Positions 45,957 through 53,843 of a stretch of 64,000 nucleotides of DNA are shown here, piece after piece; the first letter of the stretch is position 1, and each line of letters starts with the position of its first letter. A model generated the notes under the pieces. That model worked only from the letters and a program-made list of their open reading frames with translations. It was not told the DNA's origin and ran no database searches. The stretch comes from Eubacterium sp. 14-2 (GTDB lineage Bacteria; Bacillota; Clostridia; Lachnospirales; Lachnospiraceae): the NCBI RefSeq assembly GCF_000403845.2, contig NZ_KE159567.1, positions 281,457 to 345,456 on the forward strand, in the 5' to 3' direction. Both the position numbers and the translations under genes were made by a program.

Positions 45957-46670
45957 ATGTTTAAGATAGCAATTTGTGATGATGAAGAAATACTTATCCA
46001 TACATTAAAAGAAAATTTAGACAGATATGCTGCGGATGCGGGGGTGGAATTTTGTTACCAGGCTTATTCTGACGGAAGTGAGCTGCTTGCAAAGTATCAG
46101 CCTGATCTTGACCTGATTTTTATGGATATTAAGATGGAAAAGATGGACGGCTTAAAGACGGCAGAAGAAATCAGGAAGCTGGACAGTAATGTGGGACTTA
46201 TTTTTTTAACCTCTTTAAAACAGTATGTCTGGAAAGGTTATGAATACAGTGCGGTCAATTATCTTTTAAAACCTGTGAAATATAATGTGCTTAAAATGGA
46301 GTTAGACCGTTATTTTGCCCGTTATCAGGGAAAAGAGGAGCCATATCTTAGCTTTGGAAATGACAGTGGGAAATACAAGGTACTGTATAAAAATCTGTCC
46401 TGTGCGGAAACCAGCAAGCGCAATGTTATGCTGCATTTTGACGGACAGGAACAGATTATTTATAAAACTATGAAAGAAATATCTTCTCTGCTTTTACAGC
46501 AGCCGCAATTCGCCTGCTGTCATAAAAGTTTTGTGGTCAATCTTTCCTTTGTGAAAAGCCTTGAGGGACTGGAACTTGTACTGACCACAGGAAAGCGCAT
46601 CCCCATCAGCCAGCCCAAGCGAAAGGATTTTATGGTAAAACTGACGGATTACTGGGGGAATATGCTATGA
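45957..46670 (+). CDS. LytTR-type response regulator (AgrA-like)
   Basis: 237 residues. Receiver domain 1-120 with acidic pocket CDDEE, phospho-acceptor Asp in DLIFMDIKMEKMDG and conserved Lys in LLKPVKYNVL. The C-terminal LytTR domain (about 140-235) has QFACCHKSFVVNLSFVKSLE and RIPISQPKRKDF. LytTR regulators bind paired direct repeats and often control peptides, bacteriocins or virulence genes. The stop overlaps the kinase start by 4 bases. Confidence 0.9.
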   Translation: MFKIAICDDEEILIHTLKENLDRYAADAGVEFCYQAYSDGSELLAKYQPDLDLIFMDIKMEKMDGLKTAEEIRKLDSNVGLIFLTSLKQYVWKGYEYSAVNYLLKPVKYNVLKMELDRYFARYQGKEEPYLSFGNDSGKYKVLYKNLSCAETSKRNVMLHFDGQEQIIYKTMKEISSLLLQQPQFACCHKSFVVNLSFVKSLEGLELVLTTGKRIPISQPKRKDFMVKLTDYWGNML

Positions 46671-47962
46671 TGTGGTTGTATCAAAGCCTGGATATTCTGT
46701 CAACGATTACAGAGTCGGTCAGTTTACTGGCTTTTGCTATCTGTTTTTGCAGGAATCCCCGCTTTCATTCTCCAGGATATAAATGGTGCATTTCAGGCAT
46801 CTATTTTAGTTGTGTTTATGCGTTTACCTGGTGTTCAGCATTGGGAGCATACAAAATGCCTGTCTTCATCATAATAGGGATTGTCATTTTGAAGATATTT
46901 TATAAAGACAGCATCTATCAATGTGTTGTTGCTTATGAAGTATATTTTTTTGTGGTATCAATCATACCTGAGAGTATTGGCACGTTGGTTTTCACATTGA
47001 CCCTGGATGAGGATTTGATTGTCAGGGTGGGCAGCAGGTATTTTCTACTCTGGGAAACATATTTTTTTATATTGGCAATCAGGGCTTTGGCTGTTTTTAT
47101 TGTTTATAAAATATGCAGGAAAAATCAATACCAGCTTATGTGGAAAGATACACTTGTCTTAACCATTGTTTTTGCAATTGGATTCTTAATGTTTCTAAAA
47201 AATACTTTTATGCATTTGAATCTGGGAACAGTGTCGGAAATCTCTTATTGTATCGTAGAAGTGATTTTCCCATTGTTCTTTATGATGTTTTTTCTGTATG
47301 TGAGAAATACCTTATATCTCCGGGAGCAGGAACAAAAGGATAAAATGCAGATTGCACAGCTTCAGAAGCAGTTTGATTATTATCAGGAAAAACAAAAGGA
47401 CGAAGAAAAGGTACGTTCCGTTTATCATGATATGAAAAATCATCTGCTTATTTTACAGCAGCAGATCAATTCTCCCGAAACAGCCGAGATGGTAGAGGAA
47501 CTGCAGGCACAGGTGGCAATGTATGAAGACTATGTGCATACGGGCAATGGGATTCTTGACATCATTCTGAAAGAGAAATCCGAGCTTGCCAGAGAAAAAC
47601 AGATTTCTTTATCAGTTACTGCTGACTTTAATGGCGTGGATTTTATAGAGCCCCTTGACATCAGTACTATTTTTGGCAATGGATTGGATAATGCCATTGA
47701 AGCAAGTGAAAGGCTTCCCGTGGAACAGAGGACAATTTTTGTAAAAGCAGGTAAAATACAAAATTTCCTTTCCATTGTCATACAAAATAACTGCACGGAA
47801 GAAAGTAAGCCTGCTAAAAAACGTACGACAGGGAGCAGTGATTTTCTTCATGGCTTTGGTATTTCTAATATGAGAAAAGCCACCGAAAAATATGACGGTC
47901 AGCTTACAACAAAATGCGAAAAGGGAAAATTTGTTTTGAAAATATTGATTCCGGTAATATAA
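46667..47962 (+). CDS. GHKL histidine kinase (AgrC-like)
   Basis: 431 residues. Six or seven transmembrane helices (1-220), a coiled coil (REQEQKDKMQIAQLQKQFDY), the phospho-acceptor His in VRSVYHDMKNHLLIL, and a GHKL ATPase with the N-box FGNGLDNAIEA and the G-box HGFGISNMRKA. This is the AgrC type that senses a peptide. No agrB or agrD is in the window, so the signal is either made elsewhere or not self-produced. It is next to a lipoprotein and the tail cluster's repressor, with no sequence evidence that it controls them. Confidence 0.9.
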   Translation: MMWLYQSLDILSTITESVSLLAFAICFCRNPRFHSPGYKWCISGIYFSCVYAFTWCSALGAYKMPVFIIIGIVILKIFYKDSIYQCVVAYEVYFFVVSIIPESIGTLVFTLTLDEDLIVRVGSRYFLLWETYFFILAIRALAVFIVYKICRKNQYQLMWKDTLVLTIVFAIGFLMFLKNTFMHLNLGTVSEISYCIVEVIFPLFFMMFFLYVRNTLYLREQEQKDKMQIAQLQKQFDYYQEKQKDEEKVRSVYHDMKNHLLILQQQINSPETAEMVEELQAQVAMYEDYVHTGNGILDIILKEKSELAREKQISLSVTADFNGVDFIEPLDISTIFGNGLDNAIEASERLPVEQRTIFVKAGKIQNFLSIVIQNNCTEESKPAKKRTTGSSDFLHGFGISNMRKATEKYDGQLTTKCEKGKFVLKILIPVI

Positions 47963-47964
47963 TC

Positions 47965-47994
47965 CTGCTCCTGATATTGCAGCATCAGGAGCAG
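47965..47994. terminator. Bidirectional terminator
   Basis: Perfect 11-bp stem CTGCTCCTGAT/ATCAGGAGCAG with an 8-base loop, followed by TTTATCTG, between the convergent kinase and lipoprotein genes. Confidence 0.7.
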
Positions 47995-48036
47995 TTTATC
48001 TGTCTGATTTATGGAATGACAGAATCAGGAGTATTT

Positions 48037-48669
48037 CTAATTGGAACCGGTGTCTGAAGAATCAGAGGAAGAAATGACTTCCCCGGTATCTGCATTGATA
48101 AAATCAACATGTATATTGCCTGTATCTTCTTCGGAAAGTATGCTATACATACCACCGTACATATAAAAAGCAACAGGTAAAAAAGATTCGCTCATGTCAG
48201 GTTCTGCTGATTTGGTAGTAACTTTAAAATCTGTAAAATTTTCATTAGCTTTTATCTCAGTTATATTTGGATAATCTTCGGAGCCTGCGATATCGTCCAG
48301 TGCGGTATGGAGTTCCTCTGCAAAACTGTTCAGCATTTGTTTGTGCTGAGTTTTTGTCATGACATAGGTAGCGCTCCCGTCATCATTTTTCGTGACTTTA
48401 TATCCATATTGTGCGGCCTTTTCGTCCAGCTCCTCCTGAGTGGTTTCTCCCACATACAGGGCAGGAAGTGTAATTGTAATATCAGCTAATTCCTTTTCAT
48501 CCCTATTGCTTTCCGGCTGGATACTGGTTTCTGTCTCTTCCGAATCCGCGGAGCTTTCTTTGCTGTCTTCCGTTTGCTTTGGATTTTTCGGGCTTTCAGA
48601 ACTGCCGCATGAAACCGCGTGAACGGACATAACAGATAACAGCAATAAAAGTACAAGTTTCTTTTTCAT
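48037..48669 (-). CDS. Lipoprotein, unknown
   Basis: 210 residues from ATG 48669 (GGAAAGGAATT upstream; the longer frame adds 20 residues without signal features). Signal peptide MKKKLVLLLLLSVMSVHAVS then Cys. A Ser/Glu-rich linker (about 25-55) precedes a globular part with LPALYVGETTQEELDEKAAQ and YGYKVTKNDDGSATYVMTK. Similar short lipoproteins with this repeated hydrolase-free fold are common in Lachnospiraceae, but no function is known. It is transcribed toward the kinase and shares the terminator at 47965. Confidence 0.75.
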   Translation of the reverse strand: MKKKLVLLLLLSVMSVHAVSCGSSESPKNPKQTEDSKESSADSEETETSIQPESNRDEKELADITITLPALYVGETTQEELDEKAAQYGYKVTKNDDGSATYVMTKTQHKQMLNSFAEELHTALDDIAGSEDYPNITEIKANENFTDFKVTTKSAEPDMSESFLPVAFYMYGGMYSILSEEDTGNIHVDFINADTGEVISSSDSSDTGSN

Positions 48670-48736
48670 TTTTAATTCCTTTCCTTCCGTTTTTACCATA
48701 GAACAGTAAAATCCTGTAAACAGTTCCATGTTTCAT

Positions 48737-49165
48737 TTAAAAAATTTCATCATCCATAATATCTTCATCATGCTGAAGCATTTCTTCTGTCACTTCTGTA
48801 TCAGTACGTTCATGCGCGGCATTCAGGAGCAGGCGATCTGCTGCGGTGTATTTTTCAATGTGAGTGAGTTCCTCCACACGCTTTTCAGCCTCATATTTTC
48901 CAATGTCATTGAGGGATTCATAATAATGGATAATTTTCAGCTTTTTTTCTTTTCCCGATATAGTTTCCTCCCATCCCATGATATAAGCGGGAGAAACATT
49001 GCCTATAAGTGCTATGGCCTCAATTTTGGCAAATGGGATATTGGTTATGATGTTGTTTTCATACTTATATAACGTCTGCTTTGAGACATTGATTTTATCT
49101 GCAAAGTCTACCTGGCTTATCTGCAATTTATCTCGCACAGATTTTATTCGTTCCCCTGTAGTCAT
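48737..49165 (-). CDS. XRE-family repressor-like regulator of the tail cluster
   Basis: 142 residues. The N-terminal Cro/C1 helix-turn-helix (RIKSVRDKLQISQVDFADKI, NVSKQTLYKYENN) is followed by SPAYIMGW as in clostridial phage repressors, then a charged helical tail. No peptidase (S24) domain, so it is not self-cleaving in the LexA manner. It is divergent from the tail genes, with palindromic GTAACTT/AAGTTAC sites between (49239-49281). Its position suggests it represses the tail cluster. Confidence 0.82.
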   Translation of the reverse strand: MTTGERIKSVRDKLQISQVDFADKINVSKQTLYKYENNIITNIPFAKIEAIALIGNVSPAYIMGWEETISGKEKKLKIIHYYESLNDIGKYEAEKRVEELTHIEKYTAADRLLLNAAHERTDTEVTEEMLQHDEDIMDDEIF

Positions 49166-49232
49166 GGGCAGCCTCCTTGTGTTAGTAACTCTATAATATC
49201 ACAAAAACAGGGGGATATCAATTAAAAATATC

Positions 49233-49281
49233 TTGACAAGTTACAAAAATGTGATAATATAGTGGTAACTTAAAAAGTTAC
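49233..49281 (+). promoter_or_regulatory. Tail-cluster promoter with repressor-type operators
   Basis: TTGACA (49233-49238) with TAATAT (49255-49260) at 16 bp. AGTTAC half-site at 49239 in the spacer and a palindrome GTAACTT-AAA-AAGTTAC at 49265-49281 just after the -10. A further half-site GTAACTTT lies at 49445. Operators overlapping and following the promoter fit repression by the XRE protein encoded divergently. The gap 49282-49609 holds no clear gene but has an AGCATAC/GTATGCT hairpin near 49360. Confidence 0.6.
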
Positions 49282-49609
49282 AAAAAAGAAAGTAAGGATG
49301 GATAAAATAAATGAACAGGTATCATATTGCCTGACAATTGTGCTAAAACGCGATACGTTCAGCATACTGCGTATGCTCTGACGCACCGCACTGGGCGCGG
49401 GAACTTCCTGTTTCTGATTCAGCATCTGTTTTTTTTACCCGGTGGTAACTTTAAAAGATACTACAAGTGAAATCGTTTTAAAAGTTTTAGTTAAATCAGA
49501 GATTTATGAAAGTTTGTCCGGAATGTCCCGTATGTCCGGAAAGGAAATGCTAATATATTGCCAGGCCATGGAAAGGCCGGTGACTTGCGGGGGAAAGGAG
49601 GAATGCAAA

Positions 49610-49720
49610 ATGAAATTATGGGAAGAGGAGAAATCCGGCGAGGCGGAAAAAGCAGTCCGGGTGTGGGGAAAGGAGGGCACATATGGCGCTGATAACAGAA
49701 AAAGCAATAGCTGCCTTTAA
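49610..49720 (+). CDS. Very small protein at the start of the tail cluster
   Basis: 36 residues from ATG 49610 with AAAGGAGG 10 bases upstream; the frame stays open back to 49442 but without another good start. Mostly charged (KLWEEEKSGEAEKAVRVWGK). It overlaps the next start by 38 bases. Unrecognised; it may serve translational coupling only. Confidence 0.35.
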   Translation: MKLWEEEKSGEAEKAVRVWGKEGTYGADNRKSNSCL

Positions 49721-50030
49721 CCTGTCTTTGATTGACAGAGGGTATTTGCTCTGGGGCAGGCATCGTACCTGGGAGGAAGGAAAGGCAGGTTTTGTGACAG
49801 CGGTAACAGAAGAACAGCTGACTGTGCAGTACCATCCGGGTATCGGAAATGTGACAAATCATTTTGTTATCCCGGTATCTGAGGCGGCAGAGGGCCAGTG
49901 GGAAATCCGGTGGTCAAAAGAACTGTCAGAAATACAGGAATATGGTATGGGAGAAAGCAGCGGAGAAAAGAATGGAGTTCCCAAAATGGAGGGAGGAGAA
50001 TCCGGTGATACTGGAAGAATTAATCCATAA
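49683..50030 (+). CDS. Small phage-associated protein
   Basis: 115 residues behind AAAGGAGGGCAC. N-terminal ITEKAIAAFNLSLIDRGYLL then WGRHRTWEEGKAGFVTAV, a beta-rich middle (QLTVQYHPGIGNVTNHFVIP) and a Ser/Gly-rich tail. This resembles short proteins found in front of tail genes in clostridial prophages. Function unknown. The last 26 bases overlap the next gene. Confidence 0.6.
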   Translation: MALITEKAIAAFNLSLIDRGYLLWGRHRTWEEGKAGFVTAVTEEQLTVQYHPGIGNVTNHFVIPVSEAAEGQWEIRWSKELSEIQEYGMGESSGEKNGVPKMEGGESGDTGRINP

Positions 50031-50877
50031 AAGGTTTGTAAGTTCAGAAAACCTTGTAAAGCAGCTTTGCTCTTTTGAAGGGTCGCCGGCAGTTTTCTGT
50101 TCGTCGCCGCCCGATGACAGTCAGGGAGGATGGGAAGAAAACAGTCTCTGTCCGAAGCTGGTTTACAGTTTTCAGAGGAAGGCAGGTGGAGAAAGGCACA
50201 GTGCCGGTACCTTATCGGTATCACTGCTTTGTCAGGGAACCCATAAGGCCCCGGAGGAAACAGAGCTGCTGGTAAAGGACTGCCTGCGGGATGTTATCCT
50301 GAAACCGGAAGGAGGGAATCCCTGCTGTTTTATATGGGAGCGGACAGAAGCGTTTGCTGCAGGGGAAGAAAAGAGCAGTATGACAGACGGGCGTGAAATC
50401 CGTTTTGATATTCTGGAATACCCTTCTCAGGAAAGTACAGACCCGGATCCGATTATTGCTGCGGCAGGATATCTGAAAGGGCTGTATCCGGAATGCCTTG
50501 TTATGGGCTGTGACAATTTAGGAGACATCACAGAAGTTACAGAACAGCAGCCGGTGGTTTACTGCAGGCTGGCGGCTCTGGAAAAATCAGAAGAAACAAA
50601 TACGGTTGCATGGATGGACAGCAAAATTGCCATTCACATTTTAAGTCCGTCCCATGAAATCAGGATGAAACTGGCAGCCGGCATGGCAAACCGGATGTCT
50701 CTGGACGGGGAACTGATTCTTCCGGACCGATCCCCCATGTTTCTGAAAGGGATTTCTGTAAATTACAGGGCGGATTATCTGAAAGAAGGGCAGATTTTAT
50801 TTACCGGACATTACGGTCTTTTGCGGTACCGGCCAGAGCAGCGCCGGTTACTGCAGGGAAAAATCAGTTATGCGTAA
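50005..50877 (+). CDS. Tail terminator/completion-like protein
   Basis: 290 residues from GTG 50005 (GGAGGAG 7 bases upstream); ATG 49972 in frame is an alternative. The start ILEELIHKRFVSSENLVKQL with GSPAVFCSSPPDDSQGGW is of a kind seen in clostridial phage proteins near the tail terminator. The C-terminal half has EIRFDILEYPSQESTDPDPI and RADYLKEGQILFTGHYGLLR. It comes immediately before the sheath, where PBSX-like clusters put tail-completion proteins. The assignment is by position and general character. Confidence 0.5.
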   Translation: MILEELIHKRFVSSENLVKQLCSFEGSPAVFCSSPPDDSQGGWEENSLCPKLVYSFQRKAGGERHSAGTLSVSLLCQGTHKAPEETELLVKDCLRDVILKPEGGNPCCFIWERTEAFAAGEEKSSMTDGREIRFDILEYPSQESTDPDPIIAAAGYLKGLYPECLVMGCDNLGDITEVTEQQPVVYCRLAALEKSEETNTVAWMDSKIAIHILSPSHEIRMKLAAGMANRMSLDGELILPDRSPMFLKGISVNYRADYLKEGQILFTGHYGLLRYRPEQRRLLQGKISYA

Positions 50878-50889
50878 GGAGGAAGCAGA

Positions 50890-51165
50890 ATGGCATCAGA
50901 AAAGACAGCGGAAGAAAAAGTATCTTCCGGAGAAACAAAAACAGATTTGAAAAAGAAAGGGCTCCAGCCGGAGACCGGAAAAAAGAAAAAACTGCCGGCA
51001 GAATCAGTATACAGGAAAGAAGAACTGGCCGACAGTGCCAGAAACATGTTCCATACCAGAAAAGAATGTGTGCTGGCGGCCCTGGAAGCTGCAAAAAAAG
51101 CAGAGTGTACGGTCTCTGAGGCAAAGAAAATTGTAGAAGAGTTTTTAAAAAGAGAGGTGGAATAG
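50890..51165 (+). CDS. Small Lys-rich protein preceding the sheath
   Basis: 91 residues, very charged N-terminus (EKTAEEKVSSGETKTDLKKK), then a helical part ADSARNMFHTRKECVLAALE and EAKKIVEEFLKREVE. A similar small gene lies before the sheath gene in several Bacillus and Clostridium tail clusters. GGAGG upstream; only 3 bases separate it from the sheath start. Role unknown. Confidence 0.65.
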   Translation: MASEKTAEEKVSSGETKTDLKKKGLQPETGKKKKLPAESVYRKEELADSARNMFHTRKECVLAALEAAKKAECTVSEAKKIVEEFLKREVE

Positions 51166-51168
51166 ACA

Positions 51169-52590
51169 ATGGCAGGAACTTTTATACTGGGAGAAACAAA
51201 AATAAGGCCCGGCGCTTATTTCAATATTCAGAAGAAAGAGGAATCCGGGGAAAGCATACTGGAAGGCGTCACTGCGGTTCTGTTCCGGGCTGATTTCGGA
51301 CCCCTTAATACGGTGGTGGAACTGAAGGCCGGAGAACCATGGGAAGAAACATTCGGAAACGGGCTCACAACAGATGCAATACGGGAAGCCATGGATGGCG
51401 GCGCCAGGACAGTCCTTGCCTGCCGCATTGGAAATGGAGGCACGCCGGCCACCGTTGCATTAAATGATACCGAGGGTACAGAGGCAGTGGTCATTTCAGT
51501 CAACTATCCGGGAGATAAGGAATTTTCCGTATCTGTCCGGGAAAAACTTTCAGACAGTTCCCGGAAAGAATGCATTATTTATGCCGGGACACAGGAATTT
51601 GAAAAGCTGGAATTTGCAGCCGGGGAAGAAGAGGCGCAGCACCTTGTCACCGCTTTGAATTCCAGGAAGCATTTTCATGGGGAGCTGAAAGAAGGGAAAG
51701 AAAAAGCACTGCTTGCAGTTGTGGCGCAGGAACCTTTTACAGGGGGCAGCAATCCCCAGGTGACGGCAGAGGATTATTCCAATGGGTTTGCACAGACAGA
51801 AGCCTGGGAGTTCAATACCATCTGCGTGGATACGGAAGATCATGAAATCCATCTGCTTCTGGCGGCATTTGTAAACCGGATTTTTGAGGAGGGCCTTCTG
51901 GCGCAGGCAGTAGTGGCGGAAAATCATACGGTGTCACTGGAAACCAGACAGGAACATGCGGCAGAATTTAATAATGAAAAAATGAATTATGTGCTGAATG
52001 CGCACATGATGGAGATTGGAAAGGACGGGCAGGAGCGTGAAATTGACGGTTACCGGACAGCGGCACGTATTGCCGGAATGATAGGAGAAGCTCCTTCCAG
52101 CCAGTCTCTGACCCATGCTGTGGTGGAAGGATTTACGGAAATTCTGGAGAAGCTGACAAACCCCCAGATCATCCGGGCTGAAAGCCGGAATGGATGTCTT
52201 GTGTTCAGTCAGAACAGAGAAAAGCAGGTTTGGATTGACAATGCAATTAATACGCTGATTACGCCGACGGATAATCAGGATGACGGATGGAAAAAAATCC
52301 GGCGCGTGACAACACGTTTTGAACTGCTCCGGCGGATTAATGCAGCAGTGGAAGAACTGGTGGGGAAAACAGATAATGACAGCAATGGAAGAAGCACCAT
52401 TGTCAGCCGGATGAACGACATTGGCACTGCCATGGTGGAAGAATCAAAACTGGTTGCGTTTAAAGCATCGGAAAGCAGCACATATCCTGCGGATGTGGAC
52501 AGCGCATGGTTTGATATCAGCGTTATTGACAAAGATTCCATGGAACATATTTATCTGACATATCAGTTTCAGTTCAGTACGAATGAATAG
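51169..52590 (+). CDS. Contractile tail sheath protein (XkdK-like)
   Basis: 473 residues. MAGTFILGETKIRPGAYFNI is the typical sheath start, followed by VTAVLFRADFGPLNTVVEL, and a C-terminal domain with LLRRINAAVEELVGKTDND, AWFDISVIDKDSMEHIYLTY. The sheath contracts to drive the inner tube through the target envelope. It lies directly before the tube gene, as in PBSX xkdK-xkdM. Confidence 0.9.
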   Translation: MAGTFILGETKIRPGAYFNIQKKEESGESILEGVTAVLFRADFGPLNTVVELKAGEPWEETFGNGLTTDAIREAMDGGARTVLACRIGNGGTPATVALNDTEGTEAVVISVNYPGDKEFSVSVREKLSDSSRKECIIYAGTQEFEKLEFAAGEEEAQHLVTALNSRKHFHGELKEGKEKALLAVVAQEPFTGGSNPQVTAEDYSNGFAQTEAWEFNTICVDTEDHEIHLLLAAFVNRIFEEGLLAQAVVAENHTVSLETRQEHAAEFNNEKMNYVLNAHMMEIGKDGQEREIDGYRTAARIAGMIGEAPSSQSLTHAVVEGFTEILEKLTNPQIIRAESRNGCLVFSQNREKQVWIDNAINTLITPTDNQDDGWKKIRRVTTRFELLRRINAAVEELVGKTDNDSNGRSTIVSRMNDIGTAMVEESKLVAFKASESSTYPADVDSAWFDISVIDKDSMEHIYLTYQFQFSTNE

Positions 52591-52601
52591 GAGGTAGAAA
52601 A

Positions 52602-53060
52602 ATGAGAAATGTAAAGGCGGCCGGGGATGCCCGGCATGCAAGAACCGGAAAAGACGGCCTGATTTACAGCAAAGACGGAGTTTTGCTGGCCACAGTGGAT
52701 TCCTTTGCTTCCAGTGTAACGTATAACAATGCCAAATATTCCGTTATGGGGGATGCTCAGGAGCATGAAACGTCCAATACGTTTTCCGTAAGTCTTACCA
52801 TGTCCCAGGTGGTCATAGAAGATGATCAGTTTATCATTGAACTGATGGAAGCAATGGAAACCCAGACTATGCCGGTGTGGGGATTCAAAGGGACTCTGAT
52901 GGGAAGGAATGGCTCTACGGAAACAGTGATATACGATGAATGCATTCCTTCCGGCCAGATTGACATTCAGAACCTTACGGTGGGGGATGTGATCAAGCGA
53001 AACTGGAACCTGTTTGTAAACCGTCCGCCTGCTCTTCAGCAGCAGCTTACCGTTGTATAA
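52602..53060 (+). CDS. Tail tube protein (XkdM-like)
   Basis: 152 residues. Beta-rich sequence with GKDGLIYSKDGVLLATVDSF, YSVMGDAQEHETSNTFSVSL and YDECIPSGQIDIQNLTVGDV, matching XkdM/YqbM tube proteins. AGGAGG precedes the ATG. It would polymerise as the inner tube of the contractile tail. Confidence 0.88.
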   Translation: MRNVKAAGDARHARTGKDGLIYSKDGVLLATVDSFASSVTYNNAKYSVMGDAQEHETSNTFSVSLTMSQVVIEDDQFIIELMEAMETQTMPVWGFKGTLMGRNGSTETVIYDECIPSGQIDIQNLTVGDVIKRNWNLFVNRPPALQQQLTVV

Positions 53061-53103
53061 TTCAGAAACCGGAATATTTTTTAATGAAACAGGAGGAAAT
53101 AAG

Positions 53104-53682
53104 ATGGAACAGAATAAATTTGTACCAGGGGTAACCACAGAAGAAAGTAATTTTGCAATGGATCTGGTATCCGGGGAGGAAGCGGTAAAAGAAGTGGATT
53201 TTACAGAAGATGAGGACCTGGAAATGATAAGGAGCAGTGAGGAGGACTTTATCCAGGGGCTGATTCATGCTGCCGGGTATACCCAGACAGAAAAGCAGAA
53301 GATTGAGATTATCCGGGAAGGAAAACTGTTTTTTGCATTCCATATCCGGCCATTATCTGAAGATGAATATGAAAGATGTAAGAAGAAAAATACCAGATTT
53401 GTCCGCAACAAAAGACTTGGCATGAAAGTTCCGGAAGAAACAAATGCAGTGAGATACCGGGCTTCCCTGATTTATCAGGCAACCGTTTTGGACGACCGGG
53501 AAAAACTCTGGGATAACCGGAAGGTATGGGAATCCCTGAAATCCATGGGGCTGCCCGTTATGAACGGGCTGGACGTCATTGAATATTCCTTAAAAGCAGG
53601 AGAAAAAGACCGGGTTCTGGAAGCCATAGACAGTTTAAGCGGTTATGCGGATACAAATCTGGAGGAAGTGGCAAAAAACTGA
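53104..53682 (+). CDS. Tail assembly chaperone, upstream frame (XkdN-like)
   Basis: 192 residues from ATG 53104 with AGGAGGAAATAAG; the longer frame starts inside the tube gene's 3' region. Acidic N-terminus, then EDEYERCKKKNTRFVRNKRL, AVRYRASLIYQATVLDDREK and LDVIEYSLKAGEKDRVLEAI, as in XkdN-type chaperones. It ends GCA AAA AAC TGA; the A AAA AAC heptamer at 53673-53679 is in the correct phase for -1 frameshifting into the next frame. Confidence 0.88.
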   Translation: MEQNKFVPGVTTEESNFAMDLVSGEEAVKEVDFTEDEDLEMIRSSEEDFIQGLIHAAGYTQTEKQKIEIIREGKLFFAFHIRPLSEDEYERCKKKNTRFVRNKRLGMKVPEETNAVRYRASLIYQATVLDDREKLWDNRKVWESLKSMGLPVMNGLDVIEYSLKAGEKDRVLEAIDSLSGYADTNLEEVAKN

Positions 53683-53843
53683 TTGAGGCCGGGGGCAAAG
53701 CCTGCCTGCTCCATCATATTTTCCAGAAAACCGGCATAACACCAGATGAATTTTACAAAAAAAACAGGGGCGTACAGAAATTTCTGCTGGCTTCCATGCA
53801 GATAGCATTGCGCTCCCCGGAAAGGAGTGGAGAAGATGGCTGA
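53673..53843 (+). CDS. Programmed -1 frameshift extension of the tail chaperone
   Basis: After slippage at A AAA AAC (53673-53679) translation continues from CTG 53679 for 54 codons to TGA 53841-53843: LIEAGGKACLLHHIFQKTGI, then TPDEFYKKNRGVQKFLLASM. It has no start codon of its own and overlaps the tape measure start by 8 bases. A small AGGC/GCCT hairpin lies 5-7 bases after the slip site. The long product (about 246 residues) is the counterpart of lambda gpGT, which recruits tube subunits to the tape measure. Confidence 0.75.
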   Translation, partial: KKLIEAGGKACLLHHIFQKTGITPDEFYKKNRGVQKFLLASMQIALRSPERSGEDG

